Origin: Curtobacterium aurantiacum
GTDB taxonomy: Bacteria > Actinomycetota > Actinomycetes > Actinomycetales > Microbacteriaceae
Reading direction: 5' to 3'
Assembly (NCBI RefSeq): GCF_018598555.1
Contig: NZ_JAHEWN010000009.1
Coordinates: 90,723-154,722 of the forward strand
Length of the DNA stretch: 64,000 nt
Both the position numbers and the translations under genes were made by a program. A model generated the notes under the pieces. That model saw only the letters and a program-made list of their open reading frames with translations. It did no database searches and was not told where the DNA came from. Below, piece after piece: positions 9,019-18,103 of this stretch; the stretch's first letter is position 1, and each line of letters begins with the position of its first letter.

Positions 9019-9022
<4 letters not shown>
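7985..9022 (-). CDS. CNNM/CBS-domain membrane protein (hemolysin-C/CorC family), second of pair
   Basis: The 345-residue protein has an N-terminal CNNM (DUF21) domain with about four membrane segments ([54 protein letters not shown]), then a CBS pair ([31 protein letters not shown] and a second ending [18 protein letters not shown]). The family is linked to Mg2+/Co2+ efflux or homeostasis. The protein lacks the C-terminal CorC_HlyC domain that its partner has. Its ATG overlaps the partner's TGA by 4 bases, so the two are co-translated. A GC palindrome lies 15 bases after the stop. Confidence 0.9.
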
Positions 9023-10404
<1,382 letters not shown>

Positions 10405-10556
10405 GATTCACCCCCGTTCGCGCACAGGGATGACGTGCAGCTCACCGAGTGAGCGGCGGATGAGTGAGGCGAAGAACTATTCGGGGGATCGTCCACAGTG
10501 CTGCCAATCGTACTGCCTGGCGCGGTGCCAAGCCGGGAATCCGTGCAGAACGCGCC

Positions 10557-10599
10557 TCGCGCCTCCAGGGTGGTCGCCGTGACCATCCCGGAGGCGCGA
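10557..10599. terminator. Hairpin after the old yellow enzyme gene
   Basis: TCGCGCCTCC (10557-10566) and GGAGGCGCGA (10590-10599) pair perfectly, and an inner stem GGGTGGTC/GACCATCC continues with one G-T pair. It lies 20 bases after the minus-strand stop at 10620. The GCGCCTCC arms resemble the ACGGGAGGC terminator family. Confidence 0.65.
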
Positions 10600-10619
10600 C
10601 CCGCGCCGATCGGGCCGAC

Positions 10620-11702
10620 CTACGCCGTGATCCGCGCGCGGTGGTACTGCTGCGGCTCGTAGTCGACCGGCACGCGGAGTTCCACTGCGGCACGGAGCGC
10701 GAACGACGGGTCGCGGAGCATCTCGCGGCCGATCATCACGACGTCGGCGAGCCCCGTGGCGACGATCTGCTCGGCCTGGAACGCCTCGGAGATCATGCCC
10801 ACGGCGATGGTCGGGATGCCGGCGTCGCGCTTGATCGCCGCGGCGTGCGGCACCTGGTAGCCGGGGCCGACCGGGATGGGCGCGCTCGCGACGTTGCCGC
10901 CGGTCGACACGTCGGCCAGGTCGGCACCGTGCTCGGCGGCCCAGCGGGCGACGACGGTGGTCTCGTCGAGCGTGAGCCCGCCCTCGACCCAGTCGGTGGC
11001 CGAGAACCGGACGACGATCGGGTAGCCCTCGCCGACCTCGGCACGGACGGCGTCGACGACCTCGAGCAGCGCGCGGGCACGGTTCCCGAGCGAGCCGCCG
11101 TACTGGTCGGTGCGCTGGTTGCTCAGCGGCGAGAGGAACTGGTGCAGCAGGTACCCGTGCGCCGCGTGGATCTCGACCAGGTCGAACCCGGCCTCCACGG
11201 CGCGGCGGGCGGACTGGGCGAAGGCGAGGGCGACGACGCGGATGTCCTCGACCGCGAGCTCGCGCGGGACGTCGTAGCCGTCGAAGGCCACGGCCGACGG
11301 CGCGACGGTCGTCCAGCCGCCCTGGTCGGCGGGGACGGTGCCGTGGGTGGTGTCCCAGGGGCGGTAGGTCGATGCCTTGCGCCCGGCATGCGCGAGCTGG
11401 ATGCCCGCCGCGGCGCCCTGCTCGTGCAGGAAGTCGACGATCGGCTTGTAGGCGTCGCGCTGCTGGTCGTTCCACAGCCCGAGGTCCTGCGGGGTGATCC
11501 GCCCCTCGGGCACGACGCCCGTCGCCTCGACCACGACCGCGCCGGCGCCGCCCTTGGCGAACCCGCCCAGGTGCACGAGGTGCCACGGGGTCGGTACGCC
11601 GTCCTGCTGGTCCACCGAGTACTGGCACATCGGGGAGACCCAGATGCGGTTGCGGACGGTCAGGTCACGGACGGTGATCGGGTCGAACAGGGCGTGCGTC
11701 AC
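10620..11702 (-). CDS. Old yellow enzyme family NAD(P)H:flavin oxidoreductase (YqjM-like)
   Basis: The 360-residue FMN barrel starts MTHALFDPITVRDLTVRNRIWVSPMCQYS, where the Cys is the YqjM-class redox-tuning Cys. QLAHAGRKAS carries the FMN/substrate ligands and EIHAAHGYLLHQFLSPLSNQRTDQYGGS is the OYE signature. GREMLRDP binds the FMN phosphate. The family reduces activated C=C bonds of enones and nitro compounds using NADPH. The natural substrate is unknown. It lies 9 bases after a HAD hydrolase gene on the same strand, so the two are probably co-transcribed. Confidence 0.9.
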   Translation of the reverse strand: MTHALFDPITVRDLTVRNRIWVSPMCQYSVDQQDGVPTPWHLVHLGGFAKGGAGAVVVEATGVVPEGRITPQDLGLWNDQQRDAYKPIVDFLHEQGAAAGIQLAHAGRKASTYRPWDTTHGTVPADQGGWTTVAPSAVAFDGYDVPRELAVEDIRVVALAFAQSARRAVEAGFDLVEIHAAHGYLLHQFLSPLSNQRTDQYGGSLGNRARALLEVVDAVRAEVGEGYPIVVRFSATDWVEGGLTLDETTVVARWAAEHGADLADVSTGGNVASAPIPVGPGYQVPHAAAIKRDAGIPTIAVGMISEAFQAEQIVATGLADVVMIGREMLRDPSFALRAAVELRVPVDYEPQQYHRARITA

Positions 11703-11711
11703 GCGGGCTCC

Positions 11712-12350
11712 TCAGGGGACGGGCGCCGGCGCGGGCTGTCGGCTGAGTTCCTCCAGGAACGTCCGCAGGCCGTCCGGCGACGTGTAGTGGTGGCCGACCG
11801 CCCCGATCGCTTCCGCACCGGTGGCGTTCTCGGCCCTGTTGTCCACGAACACCATCTGACCCGGCTCGATTCCCAAGCGCGCACAGGTGTCGCGGTAGAT
11901 GGATGCCGCGGGCTTCAGGACGTGCTCCTCGGCGCTCACCACGACCGTCTCGAACAGCGAGCCCATCGGGGAGCGGCGGTACGGGTCGCCGAAGTCGAAG
12001 CCCGCGTTCGAGAGCAGGGCGACACGGGTGCCGGCGTCGTGCAGCTCCTCGACGATCTCGAGGGTCTCCGGCTCGACCTCGAACCACCCGGTGAAGTCGA
12101 TCGCCCAGAACCGGTGGATCTCGGAGATGCTCCAGCTCCGGCCGGTCCGTTCCGCGATCGCACGCCAGTACGCCACGACGGACAGGTCGCCGCGGTCCAG
12201 GTCGTGCCGGAGCTCCTGGTACACCGGGAACAGCTCGTCGGCCGGGACGCCGGTGGCGGCCACGAGGGCGTCCCGCGAGGCGTGCGGTGTCCGGCTGATC
12301 ACCTCGCCGTAGTCGAAGACCACCACGCGACCAGGCAGGAACAGGCTCAT
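11712..12350 (-). CDS. HAD superfamily (subfamily IA) hydrolase
   Basis: The 212-residue protein has the four HAD motifs. VVVFDYGEVIS is motif I with the nucleophile Asp, LLSNAG is motif II, LKPAASIY is motif III (Lys), and VFVDNRAENATGA is motif IV. The cap lies between about residues 20 and 85. The likely activity is phosphatase or dehalogenase-like; the substrate is not identifiable. ATG at 12350 is chosen because residues upstream in the same frame overlap the divergent nnrD promoter. It precedes the old yellow enzyme gene by 9 bases. Confidence 0.85.
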   Translation of the reverse strand: MSLFLPGRVVVFDYGEVISRTPHASRDALVAATGVPADELFPVYQELRHDLDRGDLSVVAYWRAIAERTGRSWSISEIHRFWAIDFTGWFEVEPETLEIVEELHDAGTRVALLSNAGFDFGDPYRRSPMGSLFETVVVSAEEHVLKPAASIYRDTCARLGIEPGQMVFVDNRAENATGAEAIGAVGHHYTSPDGLRTFLEELSRQPAPAPVP

Positions 12351-12361
12351 GTGCTCCACCG

Positions 12362-12367
12362 TAACGT
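12362..12367 (+). promoter_or_regulatory. -10 hexamer TAACGT, probable leaderless start of nnrD
   Basis: TAACGT ends 7 bases before GTG 12375. The region between the divergent HAD and nnrD starts is only 24 bases, which leaves no room for a longer leader. Confidence 0.5.
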
Positions 12368-12374
12368 GGGGCCG

Positions 12375-13235
12375 GTGAACGACTTCGTGCCCGTCCGACC
12401 GTCCGATGCCGCCGCGTGGGTCACCGCGCCGACGGGGGAGTCCACCAAGTACCGCCGCGGGGTGCTCGGCGTCGCGACCGGTTCCGACCAGTACCCGGGC
12501 GCAGCGGTGCTGGGGGTCGACGCGGCCGTGCACAGCGGCGTCGGCATGGTCCGGTACGTCGGACCGCCACGTGCCACCGACCACGTGCTCACCCGCCGCC
12601 CCGAGGTCGTCTCCGGTGTGGGCCGCGTGCAGGCCTGGCTCGTCGGGTCGGGCGTCGCGGCGCCGTCGCTCGGAGAACTGGACGCGACGACGGCGTCGGG
12701 CTTCGCGCACGCCTCCGACGACGGCGTGCCGGTCGTCGTGGACGCCGGGGCGATCCCGCTCGTCGACCTCGGGCCGCTCGCCGTGCTCACCCCGCACGCC
12801 GGTGAACTCGCGTCGTTGCTCGGGGTCTCGCGCGACTCGATCGAACAGGACCCGGCCGCTGCAGCGCTCCGTGCGGCCGAGCAGACCGGCAGCGTCGTGC
12901 TGCTCAAGGGGGAGCGGACCCACGTGGTCACGCCGGACGGGTCGGTGCGGCTCGTGGCGTCCTCGGCGACGCCGTGGCTCGCGGCGGCCGGTGCCGGGGA
13001 CGTGCTGGGCGGGGTGCTCGGGGCGCTCGTCGCCGCGCGGCAGGGTGCCGTCGAGGCGGCCGGTTCGTCGCTCACGCCGTCGGACCTCGCGCACCTGGCC
13101 GCGTCGGCCGCGGTGGTGCACGGGCTCGCGGCGCGGCGGGCGTCCGGCGGCGGGCCGTTCCCGATGACGACGCTCATCGCCGAGCTGCCGGGGGTCGTGC
13201 GGGACCTGGTCGTCGACGGGGATGCGCGCGGGTAG
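12375..13235 (+). CDS. nnrD: ADP-dependent NAD(P)H-hydrate dehydratase
   Basis: The 286-residue protein has the ribokinase-like fold of the YjeF C-terminal domain. KYRRGVLGVATGSDQYPGAAVL is followed by VVDAGAIP, VLTPHAGELASLLG and LLKGERTHVVTP; AAAGAGDVLGGVLGAL carries the catalytic Asp. It removes water from damaged NAD(P)H hydrates. The N-terminal epimerase domain (NnrE) of bifunctional homologues is absent. GTG 12375 is the only start consistent with the -10 box. Its 3' end faces YceI across a repeat-filled gap. Confidence 0.9.
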   Translation: MNDFVPVRPSDAAAWVTAPTGESTKYRRGVLGVATGSDQYPGAAVLGVDAAVHSGVGMVRYVGPPRATDHVLTRRPEVVSGVGRVQAWLVGSGVAAPSLGELDATTASGFAHASDDGVPVVVDAGAIPLVDLGPLAVLTPHAGELASLLGVSRDSIEQDPAAAALRAAEQTGSVVLLKGERTHVVTPDGSVRLVASSATPWLAAAGAGDVLGGVLGALVAARQGAVEAAGSSLTPSDLAHLAASAAVVHGLAARRASGGGPFPMTTLIAELPGVVRDLVVDGDARG

Positions 13236-13247
13236 CCACCGACGCGG

Positions 13248-13287
13248 AACGACGGTGTCGACGTCGTACGACATCGACTTCGTCGTT
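13248..13287. repeat. GTCGTACGAC-core palindromic repeat, copy 1
   Basis: A 40-base near-perfect palindrome is centred on GTCGTACGAC (13263-13272) with outer arms AACGACG and CGTCGTT. A second copy lies 73 bases further on. The same element occurs at 22769, 42171 and 42244. It lies in the convergent nnrD/YceI gap. Confidence 0.8.
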
Positions 13288-13321
13288 CGTTGCGTAGGCG
13301 CACCGTTGCGCACGCGCGGCA

Positions 13322-13359
13322 GCGACAGGGTCGCCGTCGTACGACGACGACCGTGTCGC
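13322..13359. repeat. GTCGTACGAC-core palindromic repeat, copy 2
   Basis: A 38-base palindrome is centred on GTCGTACGAC (13336-13345), with arms GCGACA and TGTCGC. A small stem (GTTGCG/GCAAC) follows it at about 13362-13376. Confidence 0.8.
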
Positions 13360-13415
13360 CGGTTGCGGACGCAACGGGCGTGGGCTGCGCGCGTGCGGCC
13401 CGGGACGCGACGACG

Positions 13416-13463
13416 GACGGCCGGGAGGCGCGGTGCCAGCTGGCACGGCGCCTCCAGACCGTC
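13416..13463. terminator. ACGGGAGGC-family palindrome between nnrD and YceI
   Basis: Arms GACGGCCGGGAGGCGCGG (left) and GGCGCCTCCAGACCGTC (right) meet at GCCAGCTGGC. A few mismatches separate the arms. It is the third inverted-repeat element in this 265-base gene-free gap. Confidence 0.7.
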
Positions 13464-13500
13464 GGCGGTCACGTCACGGGCGTGACGCGCGTCGCGGACG

Positions 13501-14211
13501 TCAGCTCGCGGGGGTCGCGTGCACCAGGAACTCGACGGAACCGGCGTCGTCGACCTTGACGAACCCGAGGTTCGGTGCCTGCACGGCGTAGTCCGAGAAG
13601 GTGACCGGGACCGAACCGGAGATGTCGACGCCGTCGCCGTTCAGGCCGACCTGCAGCTTCGCGGTGACGTCCTTCGTGACGCCGTGCAGGGTGAGCTTCC
13701 CCGGAGCCGTCACGGTCGTCGTGTCGGAACCGCTCGGGACCGCGTCGGCGATCGGTCCGGTGAGTTCGAAGGTGGTCTCGGGGAAGGCCGCCGCGTCCAT
13801 CGCGGAGTCGCGGAAGTAGGCGTCGCGCTGGTCGGAGTCGGTGGTGATGTCGGCGACCTGCACCGCGATCGTCGCGGCGGTGATGCTCGTGCCGTCGACG
13901 GTCGCGGTGCCGGAGACGCTGTCGGTGCGGCCGGTGACGGTGACGTCGGAGCCGTTCAGGACCTCGTGGACGCGGTACCCGGCCTCGGAATCGCCGCCGA
14001 CCGTCCACTCGCCGGACAGGTCGGTGGCGTCGAGGGTGGAGGCCTCGCGCGTCGCGGCGACCGAGGGCGCGGCGGAGGCCTTCGCGTTCTCGGTGCTCGT
14101 GTAGACGTTCGTGAAGACCACCGCGCCGACGACGCCGAGGACGACGACGGCGGCGATGACGGAGATCCAGATGACGGCCTTGCGGCGCGTGCGCGGGGTG
14201 TCGGTGGTCAC
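13501..14211 (-). CDS. YceI-family protein, membrane-anchored
   Basis: The 236-residue protein has a basic N-terminus (TPRTRRKA), one membrane segment (about 12-35, VIWISVIAAVVVLGVVGAVVF), an Ala/Ser linker and a YceI beta-barrel (about 60-236; LSGEWTVGGDSEAGYRVHE, DAYFRDSAMDAAAFPETTFELTG, LTLHGVTKDVTAKL). YceI proteins form lipocalin-like barrels that bind isoprenoid or other hydrophobic ligands. A single N-terminal anchor places the barrel outside the cytoplasm. GTG 14211 is the start. The gene is divergent from the GT87 gene. Confidence 0.9.
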   Translation of the reverse strand: MTTDTPRTRRKAVIWISVIAAVVVLGVVGAVVFTNVYTSTENAKASAAPSVAATREASTLDATDLSGEWTVGGDSEAGYRVHEVLNGSDVTVTGRTDSVSGTATVDGTSITAATIAVQVADITTDSDQRDAYFRDSAMDAAAFPETTFELTGPIADAVPSGSDTTTVTAPGKLTLHGVTKDVTAKLQVGLNGDGVDISGSVPVTFSDYAVQAPNLGFVKVDDAGSVEFLVHATPAS

Positions 14212-14284
14212 GAGCTGAACGGTGACACGTCATGCTCGGGAGAGCCTGAGATCGTGGCAGCGATCGCCCCCCCGGTCCGGCCGC

Positions 14285-14290
14285 TACGCT
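14285..14290 (+). promoter_or_regulatory. -10 hexamer TACGCT, probable leaderless start
   Basis: TACGCT ends 6 bases before GTG 14297, which favours this GTG over the ATG at 14222, since 25 extra residues would otherwise span the promoter. Confidence 0.5.
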
Positions 14291-14296
14291 CGTCCG

Positions 14297-15592
14297 GTGC
14301 AGAGGACCTCGAACCGGTGGCTCGAACTCGCCGGCTTCGTCCTGGCGTTCGTCGCCGTGCACGGGTTCCTGTGGTGGCTGACCCTCGTGTCGGCGAACCT
14401 GCCGCTCGGTGACGTGACCATCACCTACAGCCGGTGGATCGAGACCGGGCGGACCGCCGACTTCTGGGTCGGCATCGACGGCGCGTGGGTGTACCCGATC
14501 CTGGCGATCGTGCCGATGGCCGCGGCGGCGCTCGGGGGAGTCGAGTCCATCGGTACCGGCTGGCTGCTGCTGATGGTGCTGCTCGACGCCGCGGCGTGCG
14601 CGTTCCTGTGGCGGTTCCGGGCGCGGGTGGGGTCGTCCGGGGTGCGGGTCGTCTGGTGGTGGCTGCTGTTCCTGCTCGCGCTCGGACCGATCGCGCTCGG
14701 TCGGATCGACACCGTCGCGACGGTGTTCGCGCTGGTGGGCGTGACGTTCGTGGCCTCGAGGCCGGCCGTCGCCTCCGCGCTCTTCACGGCCGGCGCGTGG
14801 ACGAAGGTGTGGCCCGCGGCGCTCGTCGCGGTGCTGCTGCTGGTGCGTCGGGGACACCGCCGGGGTGTGCTCGCCGGAGCGCTGGTGCTGAGCGCCCTCA
14901 TCGTGCTCGTCGACGTGCTGTGGGGCGGTGCGCCGTACCTGCTGTCGTTCGTCGGTGAGCAGACCGGTCGTGCGCTGCAGATCGAGTCGCCGCTCGCGAC
15001 GCCGTTCATGTGGGCCGCGGCGTTCGGTGCCGACGGAGCCGCGGTGTTCTACAACCAGGAGATCCTGACCTTCGAGGTGTCCGGTGCCGGCACGTCCGCC
15101 GCCGCCGCGGTGTCGACGCCACTGATGGCCGTCGTCGTGGTGGCCGGGGTCGTGCTCGCACTCTGGGCCGCACACCGGGGTGCCCGCCGGGCCGAGCTCG
15201 CACCGGTCCTCGCGCTCCTGTTCGTCGCGGCGCTCATCGCGACGAACAAGGTGGGCTCGCCGCAGTACATCGGCTGGTTCGCGGTGCCGATCGTGTGGGG
15301 GCTCGCGGCCGGCACCCCGAGTGCGCGCCGGTTCGTGCCGATCGCGGTGCTCGCGCTGCCGATGGCCCTGCTCACGCAGCTGGTCTACCCGGGGTACTAC
15401 GACCAGGTGCTCGGCGTGCAGCCGTGGATCCTCGTGGTGCTCACGCTGCGGAACGTGCTCGAGGTGGCGATCCTGGTGTGGAGCGTGGCCGTGCTGGTGC
15501 GGATGGGACGGTCTGCGGGGTCCCGATGGGTGTCGGCGCGCTCGTCGCCTTCCGTGCGCGACCAGCACGAGCCGGGCAGGATGGACGCATGA
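14297..15592 (+). CDS. Multi-pass membrane glycosyltransferase, GT87/DUF2029-like
   Basis: The 431-residue protein has about ten predicted membrane helices. An early extracytoplasmic loop contains GDVTITYSRW, in the position where GT-C enzymes keep their catalytic acid. RIDTVATVFALVGVTFVA and GAWTKVWPAALVAVLLLVRRG are the conserved DUF2029 parts, and NKVGSPQYIGWFAVPIVWG is the C-terminal block. GT87 members use polyprenyl-phosphate mannose to extend cell-envelope glycans; which glycan is unknown. The stop overlaps the next start (ATGA), so translation is coupled to the thiamine-binding protein. Confidence 0.8.
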   Translation: MQRTSNRWLELAGFVLAFVAVHGFLWWLTLVSANLPLGDVTITYSRWIETGRTADFWVGIDGAWVYPILAIVPMAAAALGGVESIGTGWLLLMVLLDAAACAFLWRFRARVGSSGVRVVWWWLLFLLALGPIALGRIDTVATVFALVGVTFVASRPAVASALFTAGAWTKVWPAALVAVLLLVRRGHRRGVLAGALVLSALIVLVDVLWGGAPYLLSFVGEQTGRALQIESPLATPFMWAAAFGADGAAVFYNQEILTFEVSGAGTSAAAAVSTPLMAVVVVAGVVLALWAAHRGARRAELAPVLALLFVAALIATNKVGSPQYIGWFAVPIVWGLAAGTPSARRFVPIAVLALPMALLTQLVYPGYYDQVLGVQPWILVVLTLRNVLEVAILVWSVAVLVRMGRSAGSRWVSARSSPSVRDQHEPGRMDA

Positions 15593-15897
15593 TCGTCGCC
15601 TTCTCCGTCGCTCCGTCCGGTGGTCCCGCTGCAACGTCCGACGGGTCCGTGCACGACGCCGTCGCGGCAGCCGTCCGCGTGGTGCGCGAGAGCGGACTGC
15701 CGAACCGCACCTCGTCGATGTTCACCGAGGTCGAGGGGGAGTGGGACGAGGTCATGGACGTCGTCAAGCGCGCCACCGAGGCCGTCGGCGAGTACGGCAC
15801 GCGGGTGTCGCTCGTGCTCAAGGCCGACATCCGACCCGGGCACACCGGCGAGATCGACGGCAAGCTCGAACGGCTCGAGACCGCGCTCGGCGAGTAG
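15589..15897 (+). CDS. Thiamine-binding (MTH1187/YqgV-like) small protein
   Basis: The 102-residue protein matches the MTH1187/YkoF-type ferredoxin-like fold: MIVAFSVAPSG, AVRVVRESGLPNRTSSMFTEVEGEWDEVMDVVKRA, and a closing helix. Family members bind thiamine or its precursors without known catalysis. The ATG overlaps the stop of the membrane glycosyltransferase by 4 bases. The stop codon lies inside a 27-base tandem duplication. Confidence 0.85.
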   Translation: MIVAFSVAPSGGPAATSDGSVHDAVAAAVRVVRESGLPNRTSSMFTEVEGEWDEVMDVVKRATEAVGEYGTRVSLVLKADIRPGHTGEIDGKLERLETALGE

Positions 15898-15935
15898 CCC
15901 TCAGCGGCCGCGCTCGGCGAGTAGCCCTCAGCGGC
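15882..15935. repeat. Perfect 27-base tandem duplication across two convergent gene ends
   Basis: The 27-base unit beginning CGCGCTCGGCGAGTAG is repeated exactly at 15882-15908 and 15909-15935. It contains the TAG stop of the thiamine-binding gene and the stop (TCA on the plus strand) of the facing small membrane protein, so both stops exist twice. Confidence 0.95.
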
Positions 15936-16116
15936 GCCGACGGGGACGCCGGCGGCGACGGGGGTCGGTGCCGAGGACCGCGGCGACCGTCAGCAGGACG
16001 AGGCCGGCGACCGCGAACACCACGACGATGACGATCTCGAGCGGGTCCGTGACGTCCTCGCAGTTCGCGGGCGCTCCGGCGGCGCAGGAGGCCAGGACGG
16101 TCGTCACGGTGGGCAC
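15928..16116 (-). CDS. Small single-pass membrane protein, function unknown
   Basis: I do not recognise this frame. From GTG 16116 it encodes 62 residues: two Cys near the N-terminus (ASCAAGAPANCED), one membrane helix (LEIVIVVVFAVAGLVLLTVAAVL) and a strongly basic tail of Pro and Arg. AGGA lies 7 bases before this GTG; another GTG at 16149 would add 11 residues. The layout suggests an outside N-terminus with a possible disulfide and a cytoplasmic basic tail. The tail overlaps the tandem duplication. Confidence 0.5.
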   Translation of the reverse strand: MPTVTTVLASCAAGAPANCEDVTDPLEIVIVVVFAVAGLVLLTVAAVLGTDPRRRRRPRRRR

Positions 16117-16244
16117 GTCGACATCCTGCACCGAACCGTCTTCCGACACGCCGGGTCGGTCCCTCGGATGTCGGTGGTCGGGTGTCTCATGGTCTGCATC
16201 GAGCCACACCGGGTGGCCTCCGAGACGACGATGAGGAGCGCGTG

Positions 16245-16424
16245 ATGATGCACGACGGCTGGTGCCCCGACTGCGACCTGCGAACGGTCGTCATCGACAC
16301 GGACGAGCAGGGCGGCAACGCCTGGGCGAGCTGCGCGGAGTGCGGCACCGGATGGGTGCACCGCGACGAGCTGCCCGAGCACTCCGCAGGGCGGACGCGC
16401 ACTCCGGAGCGCCAGGCCGCCTGA
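16245..16424 (+). CDS. Small zinc-ribbon protein
   Basis: The 59-residue protein carries two CxxC knuckles, WCPDCDLR and SCAECGTGW, about 20 residues apart, which fits a single zinc ribbon. The charged C-terminus has no domain. Function is unknown; such ribbons bind nucleic acid or protein. GAGGAG ends 4 bases before the chosen ATG. The tail runs directly into a 22-base tandem repeat. Confidence 0.65.
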   Translation: MMHDGWCPDCDLRTVVIDTDEQGGNAWASCAECGTGWVHRDELPEHSAGRTRTPERQAA

Positions 16425-16425
16425 A

Positions 16426-16491
16426 CGCTGGCCGCCTGAGCGCCGAGCGCTGGCCGCCTGAGCGCCGGGCGCTGGCCGCCCGAGCATTGGG
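16426..16491. repeat. 22-base tandem repeat after the zinc-ribbon gene
   Basis: Three units beginning CGCTGGCCGCC lie at 16426, 16448 and 16470; the third is diverged. A degenerate unit (16411-16425) lies in the gene's last codons, so the repeat seems to have grown from the gene's 3' end. The rest of the gap to 16664 holds the MFS promoter and nothing else that I see. Confidence 0.85.
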
Positions 16492-16576
16492 CGCCTGCGT
16501 CCGCGTGGCGTAGGTCCGGTCCGCGTGCCGTGGACGACTCGGCCCTGTGCGATTCCGCCGGTCCGTTGGAGCGGTC

Positions 16577-16582
16577 TACACT
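16577..16582 (+). promoter_or_regulatory. -10 hexamer TACACT upstream of the MFS gene
   Basis: TACACT lies about 80 bases before the ATG at 16665, leaving a leader of about 75 bases. No clear -35 or strong ribosome site is visible. Confidence 0.35.
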
Positions 16583-16664
16583 CGATGGACCAGGACATCA
16601 CGGCCGCCCCGTCCGGTGGGGTGCTGCACCGTCGTCCCGCTCCGCCCGCACGAGAACAGGCCCC

Positions 16665-17930
16665 ATGTCACAGCTCACGCCTGCGCGTCGCACCCTCGCG
16701 CTCATCTCGCTCGCCCTCGGCGGGTTCGCCATCGGCTCGACCGAGTTCGTCGCGATGGGGCTGCTGCCGAACATCGCGCAGGCCCTGCTCCCCGAGCAGT
16801 ACGGCATCGACCCGGACGCCGGGATCGCCCACGCCGGCTGGCTCGTCAGTGCGTACGCCCTCGGGGTCGTCGTCGGCGCACCGACCATCGCGGCGATGTC
16901 CGCCCGGTTCCCGCGCAAGGGCCTGATCCTCGTCCTGCTCGTCGGGTTCGTCCTCGCGACGGTCGCGAGTGCCCTGCTGCCCTCGTTCGGCCTGGTGCTC
17001 GTCGCCCGGTTCGTGGCGGGCCTGCCGCACGGCGCGTACTTCGGCATCGCCTCGATCGTCGCCGGCGACATGATGGGCCCGGGCAAGCGGGGCAAGGGCA
17101 TCGCGATGGTGCTGCTCGGCCTGTCGGTCGCGAACGTCGTCGGTGTCCCGGCGATCACGTGGGTCGGACAGATGGCCGGCTGGCGGGTCGCCTACGGCGT
17201 GGTCGCCGCCCTGTTCGCCCTGACCTTCGTGGCCGTCGCGGCCTTCGTGCCGAAGAGCGCCCGCGACGAGCACGCCACGATCGGCCGTGAGCTCCGGGCG
17301 TTCCGCGTGCCGCAGGTGTGGATCGTGATGGGCCTCGGCGCCGTCGGGTTCGGCGGGTTCTTCGCGGTGTACTCGTACATCTCGCCGCTCGTGCAGCACG
17401 TCACCGGAATGCCCGAGTCGTTCGTGCCGATCGTGCTCGTCGTCGTCGGCATCGGCATGGTCGTCGGCGGGGTGCTCGGCGGACACCTGGCCGACCGCAG
17501 CGTCAAGCGCACGATCTACGTCGGGATGTTCGCGCTCATCGGCGCACTGCTCATCACCGTCCTGACGGCCCAGTGGCTCTGGGGGATGCTGCTCGGCGCG
17601 TTCCTGCTCGGCGCGACGTCGTCGGCGATCCCGCCCGCGGTGCAGTCGCGTCTGATGGACGTCGCCGGCGATGCCCGCACGATCGCGGCGGCGCTCAACC
17701 ACTCCGCGTTCAACATCGGCAACTCGCTCGGGGCGGCCCTCGGCGGTGCGGTCATCGCGGCCGGCTTCGGGTTCCTCGCACCGGGCTGGCTCGGCATCGG
17801 CCTCGCGCTGCTCGGCGTCCTGGTGACGATGGTCAGCTACGCGGTCGAGCGGCGGAGCACCCGTCGTGCCGCGGTCCGCTCCTCGTCGCCCTCCACCGGT
17901 CCGATCACCGCACCGGTCCCGACGGCCTGA
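16665..17930 (+). CDS. MFS transporter, DHA1/AraJ-like
   Basis: The 421-residue protein has 12 predicted membrane helices. GSTEFVAMGLLP in helix 1 is characteristic of the AraJ/sugar-efflux DHA1 group, ARFVAGLPHGAYFG is motif C-like, and LGGHLADRSVKR is the second-half motif A. It is probably a proton-driven exporter of small hydrophobic or sugar-like compounds. Substrate is unknown. It is monocistronic, ending before a strong palindrome. Confidence 0.85.
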   Translation: MSQLTPARRTLALISLALGGFAIGSTEFVAMGLLPNIAQALLPEQYGIDPDAGIAHAGWLVSAYALGVVVGAPTIAAMSARFPRKGLILVLLVGFVLATVASALLPSFGLVLVARFVAGLPHGAYFGIASIVAGDMMGPGKRGKGIAMVLLGLSVANVVGVPAITWVGQMAGWRVAYGVVAALFALTFVAVAAFVPKSARDEHATIGRELRAFRVPQVWIVMGLGAVGFGGFFAVYSYISPLVQHVTGMPESFVPIVLVVVGIGMVVGGVLGGHLADRSVKRTIYVGMFALIGALLITVLTAQWLWGMLLGAFLLGATSSAIPPAVQSRLMDVAGDARTIAAALNHSAFNIGNSLGAALGGAVIAAGFGFLAPGWLGIGLALLGVLVTMVSYAVERRSTRRAAVRSSSPSTGPITAPVPTA

Positions 17931-17957
17931 CGCGCGGGGTGCGCGCACGCGCCCACC

Positions 17958-17999
17958 GGACGGGAGGCCCGTGGCGACGCCGCCACGGGCCTCCCGTCC
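17958..17999. terminator. Perfect hairpin, ACGGGAGGC family, between MFS and response regulator
   Basis: Perfect 19-base arms (GGACGGGAGGCCCGTGGCG and its complement) flank the 4-base loop ACGC. It lies 27 bases after the MFS stop and is bidirectional with the minus-strand regulator. Confidence 0.85.
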
Positions 18000-18025
18000 G
18001 TCGCGCGGCGCGGCCACCGCTCATG

Positions 18026-18076
18026 GTGAGCAGCAATGGTCGGGTCCTGTGACGGGACCCGACCATTGCTGCTCAC
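18026..18076. repeat. Long perfect hairpin with 22-base arms
   Basis: The arm beginning GTGAGCAGCAATGG (18026-18047) pairs perfectly with 18055-18076 across a 7-base loop. Its ends GTGAGCAG...CTGCTCAC recur at 63206-63256. It lies between the terminator at 17958 and the end of the response-regulator gene. Confidence 0.85.
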
Positions 18077-18103
18077 GAAGCGCAACGCGCAGCGCGACGC
18101 GCG

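Noticed and set aside
10405..10556. Metal-sensing riboswitch upstream of the CNNM pair
   Set aside because: No M-box or yybP-ykoY core pattern was recognisable; the leader shows only weak local pairing.
12351..13472. Upstream extension of the HAD hydrolase frame to 13472
   Set aside because: It runs antisense through nnrD, and the HAD fold begins exactly at ATG 12350.
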